Of a DNA stretch of 64,000 nt, positions 25,400 through 34,018 are shown piece after piece; position 1 is the first letter of the stretch; every line of letters starts with the position of its first letter. Location: contig CAZBZP010000003.1 of assembly GCA_964496435.1 (NCBI GenBank), positions 124,001-188,000 on the forward strand, in the 5' to 3' direction. Origin of the DNA: Berkiella sp964496435. Lineage in GTDB: Bacteria; Pseudomonadota; Gammaproteobacteria; Berkiellales; Berkiellaceae. The notes beneath the pieces were generated by a model, which was not told where the DNA came from, ran no database searches, and worked only from the letters and a program-made list of their open reading frames with translations. Both the position numbers and the translations under genes were made by a program.

Positions 25400-26692
25400 A
25401 TGGATAAAGAGGTCGCCAAACTTACATTGCCAGGCAAGGATACGCTGGACCTTCCTGTCATTAAAGGCACCATGGGTCCTGACGTCGTGGATATAGCTGC
25501 ACTGAGTAAATTTGACTTATTTACTTTTGATCCAGGTTTTCGCTCAACCGCGTCCTGCGAATCCAAAATCACCTTTATCGATGGCAACAAGGGCTTATTG
25601 TTGCACAGAGGCTATCCAATTGAACAACTTGCAGACAAATCAGATTATCTTGAAGTCTGTTATTTGTTGCTATTTGGAGAGCTTCCAACGCAATCGCAAA
25701 AAGACAAATTTACACTGAAATTAAAAAACCATACGATGATTCATGAGCAACTCATCAAATTCTATAGTGGTTTTCGTCGTGATGCCCATCCTATGGCCAT
25801 CATGTGCGGTGTTGTTGGTGCTTTATCTGCTTTTTATCACGACTCTTTGGACATTCATAATGAAGAACATCGTGAAACTGCTGCACTAAGGTTGATTGCG
25901 AAAATGCCCACCTTAGCTGCAATGTGCTATAAATATTCAGTAGGTCATCCCTTTGTTTCCCCCTTAAACAGAATGAGTTATGCAGAAAATTTCTTGCATA
26001 TGATGTTCTCGGTTCCCAGTGAAGAGATGGTTCCAAATCCTGTATTAGTCAAAGCAATGGATAGAATTTTTATTCTACATGCTGATCATGAACAAAATGC
26101 ATCTACTTCAACAGTGAGACTTGCAGGCTCATCCGGTGCGAATCCTTTTGCTTGTATCGCAGCAGGTATCGCTGCACTGTGGGGACCTGCGCATGGTGGC
26201 GCCAACGAAGCTGTCTTGTCGATGCTGCAAGAAATTGGCACCGTGTCAAACATCCCCAAATTTATTGAAAAAGCAAAAGACAAAAATGATCCGTTCCGTT
26301 TAATGGGTTTTGGACACCGTGTTTATAAAAACTTCGATCCAAGAGCTACTGTGATGCGCAAATCTTGCTATGAAGTTTTAGATGAGCTTGGGGTGCATGA
26401 TGATCCCCTCTTTGCTATTGCTTTAAAGTTAGAAGAAATCGCACTTAAAGATCCTTACTTTATTGAGAAAAAACTTTATCCAAATGTCGATTTCTATTCT
26501 GGCATCATCTTAAAAGCAATTGGTATACCTACCAATATGTTTACCGTTATTTTTGCTTTGGCAAGAACAGTCGGTTGGATTGCGCAATGGAATGAAATGA
26601 TTGGCTCACCCGATCAGAGCATCAATCGTCCAAGACAATTGTATACAGGTCATACCACAAGAGATTTTATCGATGTCTCAAAACGGGGATAG
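25400..26692 (+). CDS. gltA: Type II citrate synthase
   Basis: Condenses acetyl-CoA with oxaloacetate to open the TCA cycle. 430 residues from ATG 25400, chosen because AAAGGAG lies 5-6 bp before it and because the protein then begins at the usual point (MDKEVAKLTLPG); an upstream in-frame extension to 25301 looks spurious. Catalytic His residues lie in HADHEQNAST and MGFGHRVYKNFDPRA, and the Asp in the ALKLEEIALKD region precedes NVDFYSG. It is divergent from sdhC, a classic arrangement. galE begins inside its last 20 bp. Confidence 0.97.
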   Translation: MDKEVAKLTLPGKDTLDLPVIKGTMGPDVVDIAALSKFDLFTFDPGFRSTASCESKITFIDGNKGLLLHRGYPIEQLADKSDYLEVCYLLLFGELPTQSQKDKFTLKLKNHTMIHEQLIKFYSGFRRDAHPMAIMCGVVGALSAFYHDSLDIHNEEHRETAALRLIAKMPTLAAMCYKYSVGHPFVSPLNRMSYAENFLHMMFSVPSEEMVPNPVLVKAMDRIFILHADHEQNASTSTVRLAGSSGANPFACIAAGIAALWGPAHGGANEAVLSMLQEIGTVSNIPKFIEKAKDKNDPFRLMGFGHRVYKNFDPRATVMRKSCYEVLDELGVHDDPLFAIALKLEEIALKDPYFIEKKLYPNVDFYSGIILKAIGIPTNMFTVIFALARTVGWIAQWNEMIGSPDQSINRPRQLYTGHTTRDFIDVSKRG

Positions 26693-27677
26693 TGCCATTT
26701 TAATTACGGGTGGCGCAGGTTACATTGGCAGTCATATCGTGAAGACCTTCATTGATGCGAAATTGAGCAAGCTTATTGTGCTCGATGATTTATCAACGGG
26801 TTTTGCCGATAGTCTGCCAAAGAGTGTTAATTTGGTTAAAGCTTCCCTTTTAGATAAAGAACTAGTCGCTGAAGTTATTCGCAAGGAAAAAATTAAAACT
26901 GTTATTCACCTTGCGGCAAAGACAGTTATTCCTGATTCCATCAAAGCGCCTCTTAGGTATTATGAGAATAATACTGTGGCGACTTTGCATCTTTTAGAAG
27001 CTTGCCTTGAAAATCAGGTTTCACATTTCATATATTCTTCTACGGCAGCTGTGTATGGCAACATCAAAGAAGAAAAAATTGCTGAAGATGCCAAAACCCG
27101 TCCAACGAATCCTTATGGTTACTCAAAATTAATGAGCGAACAGTTTCTAAAGGATATCGCCAAGCAATCAGCAATGAATTATGTAATCTTGCGCTACTTT
27201 AATGTTGCTGGTGCCGCAATTGATGGACAAATTGGGCAACGCACCCTCAATGCGACCCATCTTATTAAAGTGGCAGCACAAGTAGCATGTAAGCAAAAAC
27301 CCTATCTCTCCATCTTTGGCGATAATTATGATACACCTGATGGTACATGCATCAGAGACTTTATCCATGTAAGTGATTTAGCCAAAGCGCATCTTGAAGC
27401 TTTATCTTATCTGCAACGAAACGGTGAATCTTGTACCTTGAATTGTGGTTACGGTCATGGCTTTAGCGTAAAAGAAGTTATCAAAGCATTTGAAGCAATC
27501 ACAAAAGAACCTTTGCCTACAAAAATCGCTGAAAAACGTGAAGGGGATTTAGCGGTTGTGATTGCGGATAATACAAAGATTAAACAAGTGCTAAATTGGA
27601 AACCGGATTTTGATGATCTTGCGTTGATAGTCGAAACGGCATATGAGTGGGAAAAAAAGATTAATCCCCCCGCCTAA
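26673..27677 (+). CDS. galE: UDP-glucose 4-epimerase family protein
   Basis: Extended SDR of 334 residues that interconverts UDP-glucose and UDP-galactose (or the N-acetyl forms) for surface polysaccharides. NAD motif LITGGAGYIGSHIVK, catalytic Ser in IYSSTAAVYG, YGYSK, then NVAGAAIDGQIGQR and DYDTPDGTCIRDFIHVSDLA-like sugar-site segments, all GalE-like. The start ATG 26673 is inside the final codons of gltA, in another frame, so translation is probably coupled to citrate synthase. That placement is unusual. Downstream lies a compound palindrome that probably terminates both galE and the convergent ald. Confidence 0.93.
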   Translation: MSQNGDSAILITGGAGYIGSHIVKTFIDAKLSKLIVLDDLSTGFADSLPKSVNLVKASLLDKELVAEVIRKEKIKTVIHLAAKTVIPDSIKAPLRYYENNTVATLHLLEACLENQVSHFIYSSTAAVYGNIKEEKIAEDAKTRPTNPYGYSKLMSEQFLKDIAKQSAMNYVILRYFNVAGAAIDGQIGQRTLNATHLIKVAAQVACKQKPYLSIFGDNYDTPDGTCIRDFIHVSDLAKAHLEALSYLQRNGESCTLNCGYGHGFSVKEVIKAFEAITKEPLPTKIAEKREGDLAVVIADNTKIKQVLNWKPDFDDLALIVETAYEWEKKINPPA

Positions 27678-27769
27678 AGGCGGCCCCCTTTTATTCAAAG
27701 GGGGCAACAGATCGGATCTTAAGCCCACTTTGAATAAAAGGGGGCGGCTCGCCTTGCGAGCGGGGGATT
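27663..27769. terminator. Cloverleaf palindromic repeat, copy 2 (galE/ald bidirectional terminator)
   Basis: The outer stem is AATCCCCC (27663-27670) and GGGGGATT (27762-27769). Inside are CCGCC-TAAA-GGCGG (27670-27683), CCCCCTTT...AAAGGGGG (27684-27704), and GCTCGC-CTT-GCGAGC (27747-27761). A second CCCxCTTTGAATAAAAGGGGG block (27724-27744) is the inverted counterpart of the first, giving a 17-bp inverted repeat. It lies between convergent galE and ald, so a two-way terminator role is likely. Same family as 7510, 54048 and 61124. Confidence 0.75.
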
Positions 27770-27772
27770 TTC

Positions 27773-28891
27773 TTAGACGTTCAACACTTCAAGCGGTGCA
27801 TAATTTTTAAGCCCAAGTGCTTGTGCTACAGCAGGATGGGTAATCTTGCCTTTGTGCACGTTCAAGCCATTACGTAAATGTACATCTTCAAGTAAAGCGC
27901 GTTTATAGCCTTTATTTGCTAACTCAACAACATTACGTAAAGTTGCATTATTTAATGCAAAGGATGAAGTTCTTGGAACACCACCGGGCATATTAGCAAC
28001 GCAATAATGCACAATCCCATCAATTGTATAAGTGGGTTCTGCATGTGTGGTTGGCATACTGGTTTCAAAGCAGCCGCCTTGATCGATAGAAACGTCTACA
28101 AGGACAGCTCCAGGCTTCATTTCTAAGAGCATTTTTCTGGTGATTAATTTTGGTGCAGAGCCACCAGGCACTAATACAGCGCCAATTACTAAATCTGCTT
28201 TAGGTATATATCTTTCAATGGCATCTTGCGTTGCATAAATGGTATGCAAGGAGGAGCCATATTGAAAATCTAATTCACGAAGACGATTTAAAGATTTATC
28301 TAAGACGGTAACTTCAGCTTCCATACCAATGGCCATACGTAATGCATTGGTTCCAACAACACCACCGCCGAGTACTACAACGTTAGCGGGAGCTACACCT
28401 GGCACACCGCCTAATAAAATACCCATACCGCCTTGTGCTTTTTCTAGCGCATGCGCGCCTGCTTGCACAGACATTCTGCCTGCTACTTCACTCATAGGCG
28501 CAAGCAAAGGAAGTCGACCTTGATCATCTGTCACTGTTTCATAGGCTATTGCAACGCAACCAGACTCTATGAGCAAATTCGCTTGGGTAGGATCCGGCGC
28601 TAAATGAAGGTATGTAAAGAGCACTTGGTTCTCACGTAGCATCTTACATTCATTAGGCTGTGGTTCTTTAACCTTAACTATCATATCAGCGGTAGCGAAG
28701 ATTTCAGCTGCGGTATCAACGATAACCGCCCCTGATTGACGGTAGTCGTCATCTGAGATCCCAATCCCCATACCGGCGTTTGTCTCAACAAACACATCAT
28801 GGCCGTTTGCAACCAACTCCCTGACGCTGCTTGGCACCAAGCCTACACGATATTCATGGTTTTTTATTTCTTTTGGAACGCCTACGCGCAT
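27773..28891 (-). CDS. ald: Alanine dehydrogenase
   Basis: NAD-dependent oxidative deamination of L-alanine to pyruvate and ammonia. 372 residues from ATG 28891 (GGAG eight bases upstream); the longer in-frame start at 28924 is less supported. It begins MRVGVPKEIKNHEYRVGL. Other landmarks are VKVKEPQPNECKMLRENQ with the substrate Lys, YLHLAPD with the active His, and VVVLGGGVVGTNALRMAIGM for NAD. Pathway inference: amino-acid-fed carbon enters next to the TCA genes, suiting an organism that lives on amino acids. Confidence 0.96.
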   Translation of the reverse strand: MRVGVPKEIKNHEYRVGLVPSSVRELVANGHDVFVETNAGMGIGISDDDYRQSGAVIVDTAAEIFATADMIVKVKEPQPNECKMLRENQVLFTYLHLAPDPTQANLLIESGCVAIAYETVTDDQGRLPLLAPMSEVAGRMSVQAGAHALEKAQGGMGILLGGVPGVAPANVVVLGGGVVGTNALRMAIGMEAEVTVLDKSLNRLRELDFQYGSSLHTIYATQDAIERYIPKADLVIGAVLVPGGSAPKLITRKMLLEMKPGAVLVDVSIDQGGCFETSMPTTHAEPTYTIDGIVHYCVANMPGGVPRTSSFALNNATLRNVVELANKGYKRALLEDVHLRNGLNVHKGKITHPAVAQALGLKNYAPLEVLNV

Positions 28892-28979
28892 GATGATTCT
28901 CCGCGGTTTTGAAATGCTGTGCACATTAAGCCTTTAGCACGTCGATGTCAATACAAAAGTTATATGACTGATCAATCCA

Positions 28980-29014
28980 TGTGATCTTTTGGCTATAGAT
29001 CCTGTGATCTTTTG
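28980..29014. promoter_or_regulatory. Paired 12-bp direct repeats between ald and 29124
   Basis: TGTGATCTTTTG occurs at 28980-28991 and again at 29003-29014, 23 bp start to start, about two helical turns apart, in the divergent promoter region. That spacing suits a dimeric or cooperative regulator controlling ald, the plus-strand gene, or both. The sites lack the inverted half TCACA expected of a full CRP site. Confidence 0.4.
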
Positions 29015-29123
29015 CAAATGTCTATAAATATGAGCGTTTTTCAAGGAAAGCTATCTTGACTCAGATCTATGAATATGGGTTACTAAGACAAGATCCTTCA
29101 CTAAATCATAGACAAGGAATGTC

Positions 29124-29597
29124 ATGGAAAAGTCATCAGAAGGCGTAGTGATCCGTTCACTTGATAGTAAATTGGGGCAATTAAAAAGCGAATTGGCTCA
29201 TTTACACCCACTACCCAAATTGGCGCGCTTACAATTTATCAACGATATTAAACAAGCAACTGGATCGCTCAATAGTCCACATTTGCCCTTAAGTATCAAA
29301 CCCTATCTTGCTGAACTCTTAGAAGCTTCAAAACTTTATCTTGAAAAGGGTGATGAACAACAATTTATCCCCCTTTGTTCAAAGGTAATTTCTCTGGTGA
29401 GACAAGGATGGAATCACCTGTGCTATTGGGTGAGCCAAGAACAAAATCATTGTTACAACATCTATTGGGGATTAAAAGCGGCCCTAGAAAGACATCATAA
29501 ACACTTATCAATGTATTCTGTCAGTCGTAATGATGCGGCGCCCAAGATGCAGTTTTACAAATTGCCCCTGCAAAAAATGTCCAGAAGAAGCGATTAA
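29124..29597 (+). CDS. Hypothetical protein (157 aa)
   Basis: No family recognised. A soluble, mostly helical protein with Leu/Lys/Glu-rich N-terminal half (SKLGQLKSELAHLHPLPKLARL) and a Trp/His/Cys-containing centre (QGWNHLCYWVSQEQNHCYNIYWGL). The helical character and single short domain could suit a Legionella-like cytosolic effector or a regulator, but nothing fixes a function. AAGGA lies eight bases before the ATG, and a good intrinsic terminator follows at 29604, so this is a single-gene transcript. Confidence 0.7.
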   Translation: MEKSSEGVVIRSLDSKLGQLKSELAHLHPLPKLARLQFINDIKQATGSLNSPHLPLSIKPYLAELLEASKLYLEKGDEQQFIPLCSKVISLVRQGWNHLCYWVSQEQNHCYNIYWGLKAALERHHKHLSMYSVSRNDAAPKMQFYKLPLQKMSRRSD

Positions 29598-29603
29598 GGA
29601 TAA

Positions 29604-29634
29604 AAAAAGCCTCATTAAGAGGCTTTTTATTTTT
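29604..29634. terminator. Intrinsic terminator (bidirectional)
   Basis: AAAAAGCCTC (29604-29613) pairs with GAGGCTTTTT (29619-29628), followed on the plus strand by ATTTTTT. The A-run on the other side gives the same for the minus-strand gene whose stop codon lies in the arm. Confidence 0.85.
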
Positions 29635-30229
29635 TAAGACCTTTGCCAGAGCAATTCTTTATTTTATCAATTGCCAGCATTTTGCTCTTTCTTTGAGGAA
29701 GCGCTTCAAAACTTACTTGGTCTTGTCTTTGAGCTGTTGCTTTAAACGCAGGAGTGAAGATGGTGTCTTTCTTTGAATTGTTGCTTTGCGTTTGGGAATG
29801 CGACGCTTTGCTTTCATCTTGCTCCGGCCTCTTAATGTCGTTTGAAGTTTCTACATGAATAGGTGAATTAGGCATATTTTCCGCGAAAAACTCCGGAAAA
29901 TCAAGTTCACCAAGTTCAGCAAATTCATCCAGTCCCCAATCTGCATAGGTGCCAACTTGAAAATTCTCAATGTGCTCTTCAGAAAAAACAAAAGGGTTAG
30001 TGTCAACAAAACCGAAGATAGGCTCTTGAGAAGCTGCCTGCTCATGGCGAAAAAGATATTGATCTAACTCATTTAAAAATCGCTCAGATGAACCTTCTAT
30101 CATCAAATAACTCCACAAACTGCGTAAAGGGCGATGATTATAAAATTCCGCTAACAAATTAGCGAAGTAACTCTGCCTCACTGGCGGGAAGATTCGTCCT
30201 GAAATGAACGGCGTATTATACACGCCCAT
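29627..30229 (-). CDS. Hypothetical protein (200 aa), downstream of prsR
   Basis: No recognised domain. The N-terminal ~80 residues (VRQSYFANLLAEFYNHRPLR, MIEGSSERFLNELDQYLF) look folded and helical; the centre is acidic and aromatic (GLDEFAELGELDFPEFF), and the last ~70 residues are polar, Ser/Gln/Lys-rich and probably disordered. The ATG at 30229 is preferred over a TTG at 30238. It lies 30 bp after prsR on the same strand and may be the tail of the prsK-prsR transcript, but no functional link can be seen in the sequence. Confidence 0.6.
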   Translation of the reverse strand: MGVYNTPFISGRIFPPVRQSYFANLLAEFYNHRPLRSLWSYLMIEGSSERFLNELDQYLFRHEQAASQEPIFGFVDTNPFVFSEEHIENFQVGTYADWGLDEFAELGELDFPEFFAENMPNSPIHVETSNDIKRPEQDESKASHSQTQSNNSKKDTIFTPAFKATAQRQDQVSFEALPQRKSKMLAIDKIKNCSGKGLKK

Positions 30230-30259
30230 ATCGAGCAAGCAACGCCAAGGGGTGCCTTT

Positions 30260-31618
30260 TTAGGCAGGCTCCCCTAATGCGAGCTTCTCCATTAAGTTAT
30301 ACAGCGTGGGACGCGTCACCCCTAAAAGTTCAGCTGCCTTGGAGATATTGCCTTCACAAAAGGTTAAGGCGCGTTGAATAGCCTCTTTTTCCGCTGTGTC
30401 CCTAATTTGTTTTAAATTAAAGGGCATGGCTATTGCATTTTGTAGAGGAAGATCTAAATCTGCAGGTGTAATTTGATTACTCTCTGCCATAATCACGGCG
30501 CGCTTTATTCTATTTTCAAGTTCGCGTACATTACCTGGCCAGGTATAGAGATTAATCGCTTCTAAAGCTTCATCAGAAATACGCTTGATGGGGCGTTTAA
30601 ACTCTCTGGCAAATTTTGCAAATAATACCCGCGCCATCATTGCCGCATCCCCTATTCTCTCCCTTAAGGGCGGAATAGAAATATTAACTTCGCTTAAGCG
30701 ATAATAAAGATCTTCTCTAAAAGTTTGTAATTGAATTAATTCTTCTAAATGATGATGGCTTGCACAAATGACACGCACATCAACAGGAATTGGATTTCTG
30801 CCGCCCAATCTATCTATCTTTCTCTCTTGCAAGAAGCGTAATAGTTTCGGCTGCAAAGATAAAGGAAGATCGCCAATTTCATCCAAAAAGAGTGTGCCCT
30901 TATGGGCTAATTCAATTTTACCTATTGTTTGTTTGACAGCACCGGTGAAAGCGCCTTTTTCATAACCAAACAATTCACTTTCAAGCAAATTCTCTGGAAT
31001 TGCGGCGCAATTAATAGCCACAAAGGGTTCTTTGGCGCGATTACTGTGTTCATGCAAGGCACGAGCAAGCACTTCTTTACCTGTTCCACTTTCGCCATGT
31101 AATAGAATGGTTATGTTATTTGGTGCTACCTTTTGTACTGTGCGACATACCTTATACATTAAGGGGCTGGTGGTTATCACGCCTTTAATAGGTTGTGTTG
31201 CAGAAAAATCGGTAAAAGCTCTGTGTTCGCGTTCAAGATTGTCTAAATAAAACGCTCTATCGACTATTAAAGCAAGTGCGCGCGGATCAATTGGCTTAAC
31301 ATAAAAATCATAAGCACCTAAACTAATTGCCTCAACAGCAATTTTACGCGAGGTCTGACCTGTTACCATAATCACTTTGGTATCAGGCGCTAAGGCAACA
31401 ATTTCACGTAGTGTGTTAAGCCCTTCTTCGTAGCCACAAGGATTTGGCGGCAAACCTAAATCGAGTGTTACGACTCTGGGCTCAAATCGCCTTAGTTTTG
31501 CAATCGCCTCTTTTCTATCTTGGGCAACAATCACTTCATAATTTTCAAATGACCAAAGCAATTGCTCTCTTAATCCTGGATCGTCTTCGACAACTAATAA
31601 ATAGGGTTTATCACTCAC
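30260..31618 (-). CDS. prsR: Sigma-54-dependent response regulator, PrsR type
   Basis: 452 residues. A receiver domain (1-125) has the phospho-Asp in TLDLGLPPNPCGYEEG, a PrsR-like sequence. The AAA+ domain has Walker A GESGTGKE, the sigma-54 contact loop GAFTGA and a GNVRELENRIKRAV arginine-finger region. A C-terminal Fis-type helix-turn-helix (NISKAAELLGVTRPTLYNLMEKL) binds DNA. It activates sigma-54 promoters on phosphorylation by the kinase encoded 11 bp upstream. PrsR is usually linked to exosortase XrtA/PEP-CTERM exopolysaccharide loci; none is seen in this window. Confidence 0.88.
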   Translation of the reverse strand: MSDKPYLLVVEDDPGLREQLLWSFENYEVIVAQDRKEAIAKLRRFEPRVVTLDLGLPPNPCGYEEGLNTLREIVALAPDTKVIMVTGQTSRKIAVEAISLGAYDFYVKPIDPRALALIVDRAFYLDNLEREHRAFTDFSATQPIKGVITTSPLMYKVCRTVQKVAPNNITILLHGESGTGKEVLARALHEHSNRAKEPFVAINCAAIPENLLESELFGYEKGAFTGAVKQTIGKIELAHKGTLFLDEIGDLPLSLQPKLLRFLQERKIDRLGGRNPIPVDVRVICASHHHLEELIQLQTFREDLYYRLSEVNISIPPLRERIGDAAMMARVLFAKFAREFKRPIKRISDEALEAINLYTWPGNVRELENRIKRAVIMAESNQITPADLDLPLQNAIAMPFNLKQIRDTAEKEAIQRALTFCEGNISKAAELLGVTRPTLYNLMEKLALGEPA

Positions 31619-31629
31619 AATTAATTCCT

Positions 31630-33717
31630 TTATGCGACAACTTGTTGTCTATAATGCACACTCAAAGGAAGCTCAAGTCTGAAAATGGAGCCTTGACCTT
31701 TGACTGTTTCAACACTTAGTTTTCCACCAATTGCATGGCAATATTCTCTTGCTTCGTATACGCCAATTCCCATGCCTTTTTCACCTTTTGTGGTGACAAA
31801 GGGACGATATAACTTTAAATGAATAAACTCAGGATCCATGCCACAACCTGTGTCTGCAATGGCGATGATAAGATTATCTTCTTTTAAAGTTACGCAAATT
31901 TTAATTTCACCATCAGCTTGTGTTGCTTGTTGTGCATTTTCCACAAGATGACAAACAATGTTAATGAACCTATCTTCATCCGCCTTGATGCTGACTTCTT
32001 CTAAAGGCAGCTGCCACTCGATTTTGGGAACAGGTTGGCTATGGCTTTTTAATTGAACAACCTTTTCAAGGCTTGAGAGAACCATCACTTCGGTTTGCAT
32101 ATCATATTCTTGCCTATCACGCATTTGCAGAAGCAGCCTATCTATTTTATCGGCTGTATTATCGACTGTTTGATATACGCTGCCCGTGAAAGCAGGATTG
32201 TTTTCATGTTTTACTTTATTAATTTGCACTAGTTTTAATTGAGAATAGACATTTTTCAGATCATGCATCACAAATGCAGATAAGCGATTAACACCTTCAA
32301 ATTGTCTTGCAATAGCAAGCGCTTGTGCATTCTTTTCTTGCGCTAAGCATATAGCTGCTTGTCTTCCTGCCATACTAAGTAAATCTAATACTTCCCAATT
32401 AAGCGTAAAAAAGGCGATTCTAGGATGAGCCAGAATAACAAATGCATGTAATCTGTTGCCATGGATTAATGGCACTAATAACCAAGCCCAGCTTATTTGT
32501 CTTATGGCATTGGGTAACACAAGTAAGCGATTGTCAGCATTAAAACGAGAAGGTAATTCTATGGCTCGTTGTGATTGCTGCAAAAAGTCTGTGAAAGCAC
32601 CAGGCTCTATCACCATGTCTTTATTAGGGAAAGGATGATTCCAACATTCTTTGAGGATATATCCGCGTTTTTCTTCCCATTCAAACATAATGCCTTTAGG
32701 GCTTTCCAACATATCTGCAAGCGCTTTGATCACTTTAGCGGCAAGTTGCTGATCGCCTTCCTCTGTTGATAACAACGTTGAAAATTTTATCCATTCTTCG
32801 CGATAGTCATATCGTAGTTTAAAAAAGTTCTTAGAAAAGAAATGCTTAAATGAAGCCCTTACTTTGCCAGATGATAGCATTAAGGACAAAACGATGAGGG
32901 CGCCCCAAAAAAAGGCAACTTGTAATCCCTGCCCCCAGGTGCCACCCCATTCTCTAATGAAGCAACCCAAAATAGCCATGATCAAAAGATAAACGCCACA
33001 GCTCACAAAAACAGTTGAACGGAAAATAAGCGCACGTGAAGGTAATATTTCTGCTTGCCACTTATGATGTCTTAATGCACTTAAACCTATTAAGGGCGCA
33101 ATGGTCGCGCAGATCCCGCCTCGTATTTCCCATATTGAGCTGCTCAAAGTATTAAATAGAATGGCGTGGGCATACATATAGAAATCATAGCAATACATCA
33201 AGCCAATACCGACGCATAGGAGCTTTATACCCCAACGTCTTTCAGGCACCGTTCCGCGATAGAGCTGTTCAATCAGTGCTAAACATATAACAGCAAAAAT
33301 TACATAGACTGTGTAAGAATATCTGGAAAAAATACTTGTACTACCAGGTTGTGCACTGGCGCTGGTAAAAATCGCATCCATACTTAGATAAAGCAAAATC
33401 AAACTTGTAAATGCGATAAAGAAAGGGCTAAAAAACCAACGCGTTTTGTTACCACGCTGTGTTAATTTCAATAGTTGAATAACAGTAATAAACCACAATC
33501 CATCACATACGATTTCACTGAGGCTTACATACCTATAGTTTTGTAAAATGCCGGTTGCAAATAGTACAACTAACGCCGACCAAAGTGTCGTTGCGCATGA
33601 ACTCACAATCAAAATACGAAATTGCGAGCGTGTTGGTCTGTGACAGGCTAAAATAGCACTGACAATACTAAAAGCAATTGCGCACATTAGGTGGCTCGCA
33701 ACTGCAACGCCAGACAT
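31630..33717 (-). CDS. prsK: Membrane sensor histidine kinase, PrsK type
   Basis: 695 residues. The N-terminal ~290 contain about eight hydrophobic helices (for example MCAIAFSIVSAILACHRPTRSQ), as in PrsK of the PEP-CTERM/XrtA system. A GAF-like domain follows (~310-460), then a dimerisation segment with the phospho-His in FVMHDLKNVYSQLKLVQINK (~487). The ATPase domain has N-box IVCHLVENAQQAT, G-box IADTGCGMD and the late GIGVYEAREYCHAIGG. It is 11 bp before prsR. The input signal is unknown. Typing as PrsK rests on overall architecture plus the HDLKN motif and its PrsR-like partner. Confidence 0.85.
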   Translation of the reverse strand: MSGVAVASHLMCAIAFSIVSAILACHRPTRSQFRILIVSSCATTLWSALVVLFATGILQNYRYVSLSEIVCDGLWFITVIQLLKLTQRGNKTRWFFSPFFIAFTSLILLYLSMDAIFTSASAQPGSTSIFSRYSYTVYVIFAVICLALIEQLYRGTVPERRWGIKLLCVGIGLMYCYDFYMYAHAILFNTLSSSIWEIRGGICATIAPLIGLSALRHHKWQAEILPSRALIFRSTVFVSCGVYLLIMAILGCFIREWGGTWGQGLQVAFFWGALIVLSLMLSSGKVRASFKHFFSKNFFKLRYDYREEWIKFSTLLSTEEGDQQLAAKVIKALADMLESPKGIMFEWEEKRGYILKECWNHPFPNKDMVIEPGAFTDFLQQSQRAIELPSRFNADNRLLVLPNAIRQISWAWLLVPLIHGNRLHAFVILAHPRIAFFTLNWEVLDLLSMAGRQAAICLAQEKNAQALAIARQFEGVNRLSAFVMHDLKNVYSQLKLVQINKVKHENNPAFTGSVYQTVDNTADKIDRLLLQMRDRQEYDMQTEVMVLSSLEKVVQLKSHSQPVPKIEWQLPLEEVSIKADEDRFINIVCHLVENAQQATQADGEIKICVTLKEDNLIIAIADTGCGMDPEFIHLKLYRPFVTTKGEKGMGIGVYEAREYCHAIGGKLSVETVKGQGSIFRLELPLSVHYRQQVVA

Positions 33718-34018
33718 AGTCTCTCCCTAGATGTCGGATGCGTAAGGCACCGTTACATTCCCTGTAAACGTATGCTCTCTTCAAACTTCAAAAGCGGAGC
33801 AGATAATAAAGTCATCTTTCATACTATTACCAATCATTATTTATATTGGTTTGTGTATATGAGGACTTCGCCATTATTCTGGTTATACAGTCATCCTACC
33901 TTTATCGTTTGACTGATGGAGTAAGCTTATCTCCCATCACCTTGCAAGAGATTTGCTCGATCTCAACAATCTGACTGAGTTTTAAGCTTTGTCCATCAAT
34001 TTTTCTACTGATAATACC
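33718..34018. other. Non-coding spacer, nothing recognised
   Basis: 301 AT-rich bases between prsK and the next minus-strand gene. I see no convincing ORF, hairpin or sigma-54 promoter (TGGCAC...TTGC) on either strand. Confidence 0.5.

Noticed and set aside
28980..29014. TGTGAT repeats as CRP-cAMP sites
   Set aside because: A CRP site needs an inverted TCACA half at the right spacing; these are direct repeats without it.
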